From the NCBI GenBank assembly GCA_963717695.1, contig CAVQWR010000007.1, positions 682,001-746,000 of the forward strand: 64,000 nucleotides of DNA, written 5' to 3'. The notes under the pieces were generated by a model. It did not search any database, was not told the DNA's origin, and saw only the letters and a program-made list of their open reading frames with translations. Shown one piece after another: positions 28,284-36,840 of this stretch (the first letter of the stretch is position 1; every line of letters begins with the position of its first letter). The stretch comes from CAIWHR01 sp963717695 (GTDB lineage Bacteria; Pseudomonadota; Gammaproteobacteria; Burkholderiales; Casimicrobiaceae). Made by a program: the position numbers and the translations under genes.

Positions 28284-29387
28284 ATGGCGGGGGTGACCCT
28301 CAGGAACGTCGTCAAGCAGTTCGGCGCGGTCAAGGTGGTCGACGACCTGTCCATCGAAATCCAGGACAAGGAGTTCGCGGTCCTGGTCGGCCCTTCGGGC
28401 TGCGGCAAGACGACGGCGCTGCGCATGATCGCCGGCCTCGAGACGGTCACCTCCGGCGAGATCTGCATCGGCGACACGCTCGTCAACGACATGGCACCGA
28501 AGGATCGGGACATCGCCATGGTGTTCCAGAGCTACGCCCTGTATCCGCACATGAACATCCGCGAGAACATGGGCTTCGGGCTCAAGATCCGCCGGCTTCC
28601 GAAGCAGGAAATCGATGCCCGGGTGCAGGAGGCGGCGGACATCCTCGGCCTCAACGACCTCTTGGAGCGAAAGCCGAAGGAACTGTCCGGCGGACAGCGT
28701 CAACGCGTGGCGCTGGGTCGTGCCATCGTGCGCAAGCCGAAGCTGTTCCTGTTCGACGAGCCGCTCTCCAACCTCGATGCCAAGCTGCGTGTCGCAATGC
28801 GCGCGGAGATCAGCAAGCTCCATCGCCGTCTCGGCGCCACGATCATCTACGTGACGCATGACCAGGTGGAGGCCATGACGATGGCCGACCGGATCTTCAT
28901 CCTGAGCAAGGGCGTCCTGCAGCAGAGCGGTGCGCCCATGGAAGTCTATTCGAGGCCGGCAAGCCGCTTCGTCGCCGGCTTCATCGGTTCGCCGGCGATG
29001 AACTTCGTCGACGCGGCGGCGATTGAGACGGACGACGGCCTGTTCATCGACGCCGGCGACTTCCGGGTCAGGGCGCCGGAATCGTTTCGTGCGAGCCTCA
29101 AACCCTATGGCGGTCGACAAGTCGTGTTCGGGATTCGTCCCGAGGATATCGCGATGCACGATGCCTCTGCGGCGGCCGACATCGGCAACACGGTCACGAT
29201 GCAGGCCGAAGTCGTGGAGCCGCTGGGCTCGGAAATCTTCGCGCACCTGACCTGCGGCAGGCATTCCGTCGTCGCCCGGATGGGCGTGCCCGAAACACCG
29301 CTTCGAGTCGGCGAAGCATTGCAGGTCGACCTGAAGCTGCAGAACGCGCACGTATTCGATTCCGAGACTTCGCAAACGATCATCTAG
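28284..29387 (+). CDS. Sugar ABC transporter ATPase (UgpC/MsmK/MalK family)
   Basis: A 367-residue carbohydrate importer ATPase. Walker A is GPSGCGKT, the Q-loop is MVFQSYALYPHMNIRENM, the signature is LSGGQRQRVALGRAIVR, Walker B is LFLFDEPLSNLDA, and the switch His lies in TIIYVTHDQVEAMTMADRI. A C-terminal MalK-like regulatory fold of about 120 residues follows (FIGSPAMNFVDA, VVFGIRPEDI). The operon order ATPase-binding protein-permease-permease starts here, divergent from kduI/kduD. The substrate is inferred, by context only, to be an oligouronide. Confidence 0.93.
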   Translation: MAGVTLRNVVKQFGAVKVVDDLSIEIQDKEFAVLVGPSGCGKTTALRMIAGLETVTSGEICIGDTLVNDMAPKDRDIAMVFQSYALYPHMNIRENMGFGLKIRRLPKQEIDARVQEAADILGLNDLLERKPKELSGGQRQRVALGRAIVRKPKLFLFDEPLSNLDAKLRVAMRAEISKLHRRLGATIIYVTHDQVEAMTMADRIFILSKGVLQQSGAPMEVYSRPASRFVAGFIGSPAMNFVDAAAIETDDGLFIDAGDFRVRAPESFRASLKPYGGRQVVFGIRPEDIAMHDASAAADIGNTVTMQAEVVEPLGSEIFAHLTCGRHSVVARMGVPETPLRVGEALQVDLKLQNAHVFDSETSQTII

Positions 29388-29447
29388 GAGCGCGGCGTCG
29401 GGGCAGGTCGCCGTCGACGCCGCGCGGCATTCAATCATGGAGGGTGT

Positions 29448-30704
29448 ATGAGGAACGTCATCAGCAGGACCCTGGTTGCGCTGTGCTCGCTCTGCCTTGC
29501 GGCTGGCGCGGTGGCGCAAACCAAGGAGATTCGAGTGCTGCTCGCGAACCATCCGTACGGCGAGCTCTTGAAGGCGGCGATTCCGGAATTCGAAAGCGCC
29601 ACCGGTATCAAGGTCAATGCCGAAAGCCTCCAGGAAAGCCAGCTCACGGCCAAGCTGACGACGGAGTTCGCGACGAACTCCTCCTCGGTGGACGTGTTCA
29701 TGACCCGTCCGCTGCAGGAAGGGAAGATGTTCTACAAGAATGGCTGGTACGAGCCCCTGCCGGGTTATGACTTTTCCGACTACCCGAAGAACGTAATGAG
29801 CGTCTCGACGTTCGGATCGAAGTCGTACATCGTTCCGCTGGTGACTGAATGGCAGGTGCTCTACTACCGGAAGGATCTTCTCGCCGGCGCCGGAATCAAG
29901 GTGCCCGCGAACTTCGCCGATCTCGAGGCTGCCGCAGCAAAGCTCAATTCCGACAGCGTCGCGGGCATGGCCTCGCGCGGCAAGGGCGCGGCGGCGGTCA
30001 CGCAGCTCTCGAGCTACGTCTACAACTACGGCGGCCTGTATCTCGACAAGGGCGTCGCGGTGTTCGACTCGAAGCCCGCAGTCGACGCCATGCGGTTCTA
30101 CGGGAAGATTCTTGGCACGTACGGGCCGAAGGGCGTGACGTCCATGTCCTGGGAGAACATCATGCCGCTCTTCCAGGCCGGCAAGATCGCGATGTGGACG
30201 GACGCCTCGGTGTTCTATGGCCAGATCATCGATCCCAGCAAGACCCAGCTCGGTGCGGACAAGGTCGGAATCGCCAATTTCCCGGCGGGTCCGAAGACGA
30301 ATTCGCCGTTCATCGTGACGTCGTGGGGCATGGCGGTTGCAAAGCAATCGAAGAAGAAGGACCTGGGGCTGAAGTTCATCGAATGGGCCACCAGCAAGGA
30401 GCTCGCGACCAGGGGCATGCTGGCCAACATCACCATGGCGCGCTCCTCGGTGTGGGAAGACAAGGCGGTACTTGCGAAGGTGAACCCCGGCCTCGTCGAG
30501 ACCCGCGCGTTCGCCGCGAAGAACGGCTATCCGCTGGATCGCCCGTACATGAGCGCGGTCGGCGAGGCGCGCGACCTGATCGGCGAGCTGATCATCGAAT
30601 CGATCAACACGAAGGGTGCGTCGCCGAACCTCGAGAAGATGGCGAAGGAGCGAGTCGAGAAGGTGAACGAGCTGCTCCAGGACACGGGCGAGTATGGCAA
30701 GTGA
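29448..30704 (+). CDS. Sugar ABC transporter substrate-binding protein
   Basis: A 418-residue extracellular binding protein (family 1). Signal peptide residues 1-25 (VALCSLCLAAGAVAQ). It begins KEIRVLLANHPYGELLKAAIPEFESATGIKVNAESLQESQLTAKLTTEFATNSSSVDVFMTRPLQE, and has TEWQVLYYRKDLL and QAGKIAMWTDAS. GGAGGGTGT stands before the start codon. It is followed by two permeases; its partner ATPase lies 60 bases upstream. The sequence does not identify a ligand. Confidence 0.9.
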   Translation: MRNVISRTLVALCSLCLAAGAVAQTKEIRVLLANHPYGELLKAAIPEFESATGIKVNAESLQESQLTAKLTTEFATNSSSVDVFMTRPLQEGKMFYKNGWYEPLPGYDFSDYPKNVMSVSTFGSKSYIVPLVTEWQVLYYRKDLLAGAGIKVPANFADLEAAAAKLNSDSVAGMASRGKGAAAVTQLSSYVYNYGGLYLDKGVAVFDSKPAVDAMRFYGKILGTYGPKGVTSMSWENIMPLFQAGKIAMWTDASVFYGQIIDPSKTQLGADKVGIANFPAGPKTNSPFIVTSWGMAVAKQSKKKDLGLKFIEWATSKELATRGMLANITMARSSVWEDKAVLAKVNPGLVETRAFAAKNGYPLDRPYMSAVGEARDLIGELIIESINTKGASPNLEKMAKERVEKVNELLQDTGEYGK

Positions 30705-30841
30705 GTGGCAAGTGAGCCGGGATTGAGCGGCAGCCGCCGGAATCGGCATTCGGGGCCGGCGGCGCCGGGGCATCGCATGAACGCACCGGCCTTCCGCATC
30801 GGCGGAGCGCCGGACTGCAGCAACGCTGGACTGGGCGGGAC

Positions 30842-31720
30842 ATGATCCATTCGGGGTTCACGGAAAGGAATCTGCACCTGCTGTTTCCGCTTCCGGCGAT
30901 CGTCTTCGTCGCGATGCTCATGGTGTTCCCCGTCCTGTACACGCTCTGCCTGAGCTTCACCAGCTGGAACCTCACCTCCGGCATGCCCGTCACGTTCGTC
31001 GGCCTGGCGAGCTACGTCCGTGTGCTGACCGAGCCGCGCTTCCTCAACGCGCTTGCCAGGACCTTCGCGTTCACGTTCTTCGCCGTGGCGGTCGAGGGGG
31101 TTCTCGGCGTTGCCTGCGCCCTCATCCTGAACCGCGCATTCGTCGGCAAGAGCGTCGCCAAGCTCCTGCTCCTGCTGCCGCTCGTGGCAACACCCGTCGC
31201 CATCGGGATCGTGTTCAACCTCTTCTACGATCCGACCATCGGCCTCGCCAATTTCGTGCTGCGCTCGCTCGGCCTGCCGCCTGGCCTCTGGATCTCGAGC
31301 AGCACTTCCGTGCTGCCGTCGCTCGTCCTCGTCGACGTGTGGCAGTGGACGCCGATGATCACGCTCATCGTCCTCGCAGGCCTAGCCGGCCTGTCCGAGG
31401 AACCCGTCGAGGCGGCACGCATCGACGGGGCGAGCGACTGGCAGATCATCCGGTGGGTCACGCTGCCCATGGTCATGCCGGTGATTCTGACGGCGCTGAT
31501 CCTCCGTCTGATCGATGCCCTGAAGACGTTCGACATCATTTTTGCGATGACAGGGGGAGGCCCCGGCTACGCGTCGGAGACGCTCAACATCATGGGATTC
31601 AAGTACAGCTTCGAGTATTTCCGCATGGGGCAGTCGGCGGTCATTCTCGTCGTGCTCTTCGTCGTCGTCTTCGGCTGCAGCCTCGGAATCATGAAGCTGC
31701 GTTCCGCATCCGAAACATAG
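30842..31720 (+). CDS. Sugar ABC transporter permease (MalF/UgpA type)
   Basis: A 292-residue permease with six helices. The start segment LHLLFPLPAIVFVAMLMVFPVLYTLCLSFTSWNLTSG is typical of MalF/UgpA permeases. The EAA motif is EEPVEAARIDGASDWQIIRWVTLPMVMPVILTALILR, which contacts the ATPase. It is the first permease of the sugar ABC operon, 137 bases after the binding protein; the second permease starts seven bases after its stop. Confidence 0.92.
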   Translation: MIHSGFTERNLHLLFPLPAIVFVAMLMVFPVLYTLCLSFTSWNLTSGMPVTFVGLASYVRVLTEPRFLNALARTFAFTFFAVAVEGVLGVACALILNRAFVGKSVAKLLLLLPLVATPVAIGIVFNLFYDPTIGLANFVLRSLGLPPGLWISSSTSVLPSLVLVDVWQWTPMITLIVLAGLAGLSEEPVEAARIDGASDWQIIRWVTLPMVMPVILTALILRLIDALKTFDIIFAMTGGGPGYASETLNIMGFKYSFEYFRMGQSAVILVVLFVVVFGCSLGIMKLRSASET

Positions 31721-31727
31721 GCCGGCC

Positions 31728-32585
31728 ATGCCGTTTGCCGCTGCCTCGGGATTGCGCCAGGGATCGGCCTGGAGGAAGAAATTCGTCGCGACGGCGGTCT
31801 TCTATCTCGTCGTCATCGGCGTCGCACTCGTCGTCCTGTTCCCGTTCCTGTGGATGCTTTCGTCGTCCTTCAAGACACAGGTCGACATCATCTCGTGGCC
31901 GCCGAAGATCTTCTTCTCGCCGACGCTGCAGAACTACCACAAGGTCTTCGGCGAACAGAATTTCCTGAAGTACTTCATGAACTCGACGATCGTCGGCACG
32001 GCGGCCGTGGGCATGTCGCTCATCCTCGGGCTTCCCGCCGCCTACTCGATCGCGCGGTTCACGCAGCGGAAGCTCGCCGTCTTCATTCTCCTCGCGCGCC
32101 TGATGCCTGGAATCTCGTTCCTGATGCCCTGGTACATCGTCTTTTCCCGGCTGGACCTCATGGACAGCTACACGGCGCTGATCCTGAGCCACATACTGAT
32201 CGCGCTGCCCATCGTGGTCTGGATCATGTCCAGCTACTTCCAGACGATACCGCCCGAGATGGAGGAGTCGGCGATGGTGGACGGTGCCACCCGTCAATAC
32301 GCCTTCTGGAAGATCGTTCTTCCGCTGTCCGGTCCGGGCATCATCACTGCGACCACGCTGTCGTTCCTCTTCTCCTGGAACAACTTCATGTTCTCCCAGG
32401 TGCTCAGCATGGAGAAGACGAAGACGCTTCCGATAGCGGTCTACAACTTCCTGTCGTACGCCGAGGTCGATTGGGGTGGCGTGATGGCCGCCGCCGTCGC
32501 GATCATGGCGCCGGCGATCGTCCTCACGATGATCTTTCAGAAATACGTGGTGAAGGGCCTGACGATGGGCGCGGTCAAGGGTTGA
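31728..32585 (+). CDS. Sugar ABC transporter permease (MalG/UgpE type)
   Basis: A 285-residue second permease with six helices: FYLVVIGVALVVLFPFLWMLSSSFKTQVDIISWPPKIFFSPTLQNYHKVF at the start, and the EAA motif PPEMEESAMVDGATRQYAFWKIVLPLSGPGIITA. The C-terminal end is FQKYVVKGLTMGAVKG, standard for the family. It closes the operon. The next 160 bases hold no clear terminator. Confidence 0.92.
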   Translation: MPFAAASGLRQGSAWRKKFVATAVFYLVVIGVALVVLFPFLWMLSSSFKTQVDIISWPPKIFFSPTLQNYHKVFGEQNFLKYFMNSTIVGTAAVGMSLILGLPAAYSIARFTQRKLAVFILLARLMPGISFLMPWYIVFSRLDLMDSYTALILSHILIALPIVVWIMSSYFQTIPPEMEESAMVDGATRQYAFWKIVLPLSGPGIITATTLSFLFSWNNFMFSQVLSMEKTKTLPIAVYNFLSYAEVDWGGVMAAAVAIMAPAIVLTMIFQKYVVKGLTMGAVKG

Positions 32586-33026
32586 GGGGAAGCTGGGACC
32601 CCGACCTTGGCGGAGTGCGCAATCCTGGGGCTCCGTCTTCGGCGCTTCGCGGGCGCTTTCGGATCCCGAGTTGACTCATCGCGTCGGAGCGAATTGAACG
32701 TCCCGTGCGGAGCAGCGCTCGTGCTAGCTATGGTTCTATATCGTTGAAAAACTCAATTGGCGTGTGTTCGGAGTCGACGAGCGAAAACGTCGACCTCGTA
32801 GAACGGCCCAGGATCGACGATCGCCAGTCGGTTGGTCTTCGGAGACCCTCTGAAAGCTCCTCGACGCAGATCGCTAAGGAGTTTTTCAACAGAATAGGTC
32901 GAAAGCCGCCATCGCGCTCAGACGGGAGAAGGGGTGCCGTAACTGTGCGCGGGTGTGCCTGGTTCTGACGATGGCAAGCGCTGCGAGCTAATGATCTACC
33001 TGCTGCGCCATATCGCTTGAGGCGCC
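32586..33026 (+). other. 441-base intergenic region with a MITE-like insertion
   Basis: No gene is seen between the ABC operon and the convergent dsbB gene. The middle third is a TIR-bounded element (32743-32890). The rest is unremarkable. Confidence 0.55.
32743..32890 (-). mobile_element. 148-bp TIR-bounded element (MITE-like), repeat copy A
   Basis: Perfect 12-bp terminal inverted repeats, GTTGAAAAACTC at 32743-32754 and its complement GAGTTTTTCAAC at 32879-32890, bound 148 bases. About 115 bases at the left end match 54723-54847 at roughly 80-85% identity. On the minus strand both copies keep a reading frame ending DPGPFYEVDVFARR...AN and a TGA that overlaps the left TIR, so this looks like the 3' end of a coding transposable element. 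No transposase is left. The parent family was not identified; no target duplication is clear. Confidence 0.75.
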
Positions 33027-33680
33027 TCAGTCGCGATCGACGAGCGCAAACGCTGCCGCGATCATCGCGATGAAGAAGATGAAGGTCCACGACGGGATCG
33101 CGAGACCCATGAACAGCCAACCCTGCTCGGCGCACTCGCCGCTGCCTTTCAGCACGCGCCCGATCACTTCGGTGAGCGGCAGCGTTTCCAGCATGTAGTT
33201 GAGGCCCATCCCGCAGGCGGCGACGCTCCCCTTCGGCTGCGCCTGGATCCAGACGTGCCACAGGGCGAGCGCCGCGCCGATTCCGGCGGTGATGGCAGTG
33301 AAACCTGCATAGACCACCGCGCCCGTCCGGCGCGGATTGTGGATCGCCGCGATCAGGAACACGACGCCGGTCGCGATGACGCAGATGCGCTGGAACACGC
33401 AGAGCGGGCAGGGCTCGAGATCGAGCCCGTATTGCAGCCACAAGGCCCATCCCATCAGACCCGCGCAGATGAGGAACCCGAGCAGGTACGCGGTGCGACG
33501 CGGCGGCAGCAGAATCAGCGCGAAGGAGGTCGCGCCGACGGTCCACACGAGCATCCGGTACGCCGTCTGCGCGAGCGAAGGATTGGCGCCGAGCCAGCTC
33601 AGCAGGGCTTCCTGAACAATCAGCGCCGCGGCGACGATAAGGCCGGCGACCGGCCACGGAATGGGGGCGTAGCGTTTCAT
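33027..33680 (-). CDS. dsbB: Disulfide bond formation protein B
   Basis: DsbB reoxidises periplasmic DsbA and passes the electrons to quinone. The 217 residues form about five helices. The first cysteine pair is the CPLC of LDLEPCPLCVFQRI near residue 100; the second periplasmic pair would be the Cys of AACGMG and the Cys of SGECAEQGW. An N-terminal extension of about 60 residues with additional helices distinguishes it from Escherichia coli DsbB (176 residues). Start ATG 33680 overlaps the metY stop by four bases (ATGA), so the two are translationally coupled. Confidence 0.92.
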   Translation of the reverse strand: MKRYAPIPWPVAGLIVAAALIVQEALLSWLGANPSLAQTAYRMLVWTVGATSFALILLPPRRTAYLLGFLICAGLMGWALWLQYGLDLEPCPLCVFQRICVIATGVVFLIAAIHNPRRTGAVVYAGFTAITAGIGAALALWHVWIQAQPKGSVAACGMGLNYMLETLPLTEVIGRVLKGSGECAEQGWLFMGLAIPSWTFIFFIAMIAAAFALVDRD

Positions 33681-34966
33681 TGCTGTGATTTCTCCAGTGC
33701 CTGGTCGATGTCCCAAAGGATGTCGTCGAGTGTTTCGAGTCCGATCGACAGCCGGATCATTTCGGGCGAGACGCCCGCTGCGCGCTGCTCGTCTTCCGAA
33801 AGCTGGCGATGCGTCGTCGACGCCGGGTGGATCACCAGCGTCTTCGCGTCGCCGACGTTGGCGAGGTGCGACAGCATCTCGACTGCCTCGATGAACTTCA
33901 CGCCGGCCGCGCCGCCCTTGCCCTTGACGCCGAACGTCAGGATCCCGCCCGCGCCGCGCGGCAGGTATCTTCTCGCCAGCGCCTCGTAGCGTCCGCCGGG
34001 AAGCGACGGATACGACACCCATTCGACGGCAGGATGGGCGGCAAGGTGCTTCGCCACCGCAAGCGCGGAGTCGCAATGCCGTGGCATGCGCAGGTGCAGC
34101 GTCTCGATCCCCTGCAGCAGCAGGAACGCCGACAGCGGCGCGAGCGTCGGTCCGAGGGTGCGCATCGTCTCCATGCGCGCCTTCATGGTGAAGCCGAAGT
34201 CGCCGAAGGTTTCGTAGAAGCGGACGCCGTGATAGCCGCGCGAGGGCTCCGTCATCTGCGGGAAGTTGCCGTTGTCCCACCGAAATTTGCCCGACTCGAC
34301 GACGATGCCGCCCATCGTCGTGCCGTGGCCGCCCAAGTACTTGGTCAGCGAATGGACGACGATGTCGGCGCCGTGCTCGAATGGACGGCACAAGTGAGGC
34401 GAGGCGAGCGTGTTGTCGACGACGAGCGGCACGCCGGCCGCGTGCGCGACGTCGGCGAGCGCCGCCATGTCGCAGACGTTGAGCTGCGGATTGCCGATGG
34501 TCTCCACATAGACTGCCTTGGTGTTCGGCTTCAGCGCCGCGCGAAAGGCGGCGGGGTCGTCCGCGTCGACGAACGTCGCGTCGATGCCGAACTGGGCAAA
34601 CGTCACGGCGATCTGCGAATACGTGCCGCCGTAGAGGGTGCGCGCGGCGACGATGTGCTCGCCGGCGCGCGCGAGCGTCAGGAGCGCGACGGTCTGAGCC
34701 GCCATGCCGGTGGCGGTGGCGAGCGCCGCGCGCCCGCCTTCCAGCGCGGCAACGCGCTCCTCGAGCGCGGCGACAGTGGGATTGGAGATCCGCGAATAGA
34801 CGTTGCCGAATGTCTGCAGGTTGAAGAGCGACGCGGCGTGATCGGCGCTGTCGAACACGAACGACGTCGTCTGGTAGATGGGCTGCGCGCGCGCGCCGGT
34901 CGCGGCGTCGGGGATCTGCCCCGCGTGGAGGCAAAGCGTGTCGAAGCCGAATTTGTGGTCTGGCAT
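33677..34966 (-). CDS. metY: O-acetylhomoserine sulfhydrylase (PLP enzyme)
   Basis: MetY makes homocysteine from O-acetylhomoserine and sulfide. The 429-residue length is normal. It has FGFDTLCLHAGQIPDAATGARAQPIYQTTSFVFDSADHAASLFNLQTFGNVYSRISNPTVAALEERVAALEGG at the start, TIGNPQLNVCD, and the PLP lysine in IVVHSLTKYLGGHGTTMGG. C-terminal LVIHPASTTHRQLSEDEQRAAGVSPEMIRLSIGLETLDDILWDIDQAL is also typical. Other Cys/Met PLP enzymes (MetB, MetZ) are shorter. It lies 19 bases after the CoA-binding protein. Confidence 0.95.
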   Translation of the reverse strand: MPDHKFGFDTLCLHAGQIPDAATGARAQPIYQTTSFVFDSADHAASLFNLQTFGNVYSRISNPTVAALEERVAALEGGRAALATATGMAAQTVALLTLARAGEHIVAARTLYGGTYSQIAVTFAQFGIDATFVDADDPAAFRAALKPNTKAVYVETIGNPQLNVCDMAALADVAHAAGVPLVVDNTLASPHLCRPFEHGADIVVHSLTKYLGGHGTTMGGIVVESGKFRWDNGNFPQMTEPSRGYHGVRFYETFGDFGFTMKARMETMRTLGPTLAPLSAFLLLQGIETLHLRMPRHCDSALAVAKHLAAHPAVEWVSYPSLPGGRYEALARRYLPRGAGGILTFGVKGKGGAAGVKFIEAVEMLSHLANVGDAKTLVIHPASTTHRQLSEDEQRAAGVSPEMIRLSIGLETLDDILWDIDQALEKSQQ

Positions 34967-34985
34967 GGAAAGGGAGGCCGTCGCT

Positions 34986-35456
34986 TCAGGTCCGGGCGCG
35001 CTTCGCCGAGACGATACCGGTGTTGACGCCGGCCCAGTTGAGTCCGCCCATGATCCGCGCATGCTCGATCTTGACGCAGTGGTCGGCGACGACGGCGAGG
35101 CCGGCGTCCCCGGCGATCTTCGCCGCCTCGTCGCTGCGGATGCCGAGCTGCATCCACAGGACCTTCGCCCCCTTGGCGACGGCCTCGCGCGCGAGCGCCG
35201 GCATCTCCCCGGGTTTGCGGAAGCAGTCGACGATGTCGACGCGCTCCGGAATCGCGGCGAGGCTGGGATAGCACGTCTCGCCGAGGATGCTGGCGTAGTT
35301 CGGGTTGACCGGAATCACGCGGTAGCCGTGCTCCTGCATGTATTTCGCCGCGAAATAGCTGGGGCGATACCAGCTTGCAGAAAGCCCGACCACCGCGATG
35401 ACCTTCGAGGAGGCGAGAATCCTGCGCAGTCCGGCAATGTCGTCGACGACGCTCAT
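34986..35456 (-). CDS. CoA-binding domain protein (YccU family)
   Basis: A 156-residue protein with a Rossmann-type CoA-binding fold: DDIAGLRRILASSKVIAVVGLSASWYRPSYFAAKYMQEHGYRVIPVNPNYASILGETCYPSLAAIPERVDIVDCFRKPGEMPALAREAV, then VLWMQLGIRSDEAAKIAGDAGLAVVADHCVKIEH. The VGLS, VNP, DCFRKP and WMQLGI motifs are those of YccU proteins. Its enzymatic role is unknown. It is placed just upstream of metY and five bases after the crystallin stop, so it may be in one transcript with metY and dsbB. Confidence 0.92.
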   Translation of the reverse strand: MSVVDDIAGLRRILASSKVIAVVGLSASWYRPSYFAAKYMQEHGYRVIPVNPNYASILGETCYPSLAAIPERVDIVDCFRKPGEMPALAREAVAKGAKVLWMQLGIRSDEAAKIAGDAGLAVVADHCVKIEHARIMGGLNWAGVNTGIVSAKRART

Positions 35457-35461
35457 GAAGT

Positions 35462-36397
35462 TCAGCGCGACCAGTCCGGATTCTGCGAATACGGGTAGCG
35501 CGCATTGATGCGGCGGCCCGACGAGATCCTGCGATCGATGTCCCACGGCAGGCGCCAGTACTCGCCGGGGCCGAACGTGCGGCACTCGCCGTGGAAGTCC
35601 GCTTCCGAGCAGAAGATCCAGTAGCCGCCCTCGATGACGAGCGACGCCGCGCGGTCGTTGAATCCGGTGGCGCCGAAGTTCGCGACGATCTCGTGGTCGA
35701 GCGTCAGCGAGCGACCCGTGAGATCCGGGCCCTCGTAGAGGATCGCCCGGGAGAGCCGCTGCGGCGGCGGCACGGTCGGCGCGAGCGCGACCTGGTGCAG
35801 CGAGCTGACCTGGCCCGCGAGGCGGCCGAGGTTGGGATAGCGCCCTGGGCCGAATGTCTCGCACGCGCCCCGGTAGTAGGCGTCGGGGCACACTTCCCAC
35901 TGGCCAGCGAGGACGATCAGTGAGCGGGCCCGGTCGTTGAAGTCCTGGTCGTGCAGGTTGGGCTGCGTGCTGTCCGCGACGAACTGCTCGCCGGCGAATC
36001 CGACGCCCTCGTAGAGCGTCACGCGCCCGCGGTTGCCGCCGCCGCCCCAAGCTTCGCCGGTCCCGCCGCCGTAGTCGGCCGCGGCGCCGATCTCGCGCAC
36101 CGAGGACCGGTTGCCCTCGAGGCCCATCGCCCCGAGATCCGGATACCGGCCGGGCCGGAGGGTCACGCAGCGGCCGCGAAAATCGGCGTCGGCGCAAAGC
36201 TCCCAGGTGCCGCCGTGGATGATGGCGGATGCCGCGCGGTCGTTGAACCCTCGGGGCGCAAAATTCGGGACGGCGTCCGTCGTCGTCAGCGACCGTCCCG
36301 CGAAATTCCCGTATTCATACAGCGTGAGCTCGCCGGCTTTCGCCCCTCCGGCAGCAGCGAGGACGACGATCGAAGCCATGACGGCGGCGAGGTGCAT
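35462..36397 (-). CDS. Secreted beta/gamma-crystallin repeat protein
   Basis: A secreted protein of 311 residues. Signal peptide MHLAAVMASIVVLAAAGGAKA, then three tandem Greek-key domains: ELTLYEYGNFAGRSL with WELCADADFRGRCVTL, VTLYEGVGFAGEQF with WEVCPDAYYRGACETFGPGRYPNL, and AILYEGPDLTGRSL with YWIFCSEADFHGECRTFGPGEY. The [FY]NDRA[AR]S motif in each is typical of beta/gamma-crystallins. Each domain has paired cysteines that may form disulfides. ATG 36397 has CAGGAAAG upstream and gives the clean signal peptide; ATG 36430 is less likely. The function is unknown; calcium binding is plausible but not shown. Confidence 0.85.
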   Translation of the reverse strand: MHLAAVMASIVVLAAAGGAKAGELTLYEYGNFAGRSLTTTDAVPNFAPRGFNDRAASAIIHGGTWELCADADFRGRCVTLRPGRYPDLGAMGLEGNRSSVREIGAAADYGGGTGEAWGGGGNRGRVTLYEGVGFAGEQFVADSTQPNLHDQDFNDRARSLIVLAGQWEVCPDAYYRGACETFGPGRYPNLGRLAGQVSSLHQVALAPTVPPPQRLSRAILYEGPDLTGRSLTLDHEIVANFGATGFNDRAASLVIEGGYWIFCSEADFHGECRTFGPGEYWRLPWDIDRRISSGRRINARYPYSQNPDWSR

Positions 36398-36840
36398 GCG
36401 GCTTTCCTGAGAATTCGGGCAGATTGCCACCGGCCGTGCCGGGAGCCCGAAGGCGGAATCTTAGCCGATCGGCCCGGCGCGACCCGGACGAACCCGGTCG
36501 TCCGGGTTTGCGCCGCACGCACGGCTGGGGTAGCTTGTGGGGCGACAGCGTTCGCGCGCCGCCCCGGCGTCCGCGGGACCAGCTTCGAAAAAGCCGGCGC
36601 CGAGGGCAAGAAAGCCATGAGGGCGCTCGAAACAGGCATTTATTGTCGGCTGACGGCAGTGCGGGAGGGTCGCCATCCCGTAAAACAACAGGCCTGATCC
36701 TTGCTTGCTCGCAACAGGATGAGAGTGCACGCCATCGCTCGGAGGAAGGCCCACACCCGGGTCCGTTGGTACGGATGCCGCGCCTCGGCACGCCTCCCCA
36801 GCGGCATTGCCGCCGATTTGATCGATTGTCCGGGATCGAC
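36398..36840 (+). other. 443-base divergent intergenic region, no gene seen
   Basis: It lies between the crystallin gene and the seven-PAS gene and must hold both promoters. The PAS frame stays open through it, but without conserved content before ATG 36841. I saw no RNA or repeat. Confidence 0.5.

Noticed and set aside
27858..30773. 971-codon minus-strand frame
   Set aside because: It is antisense to the ABC ATPase and binding-protein genes, which have clear family motifs; its composition is that of a shadow frame.
36398..36840. A c-di-GMP riboswitch upstream of the seven-PAS gene
   Set aside because: I looked for a GEMM-like conserved core and found no convincing match; only weak hairpins occur.
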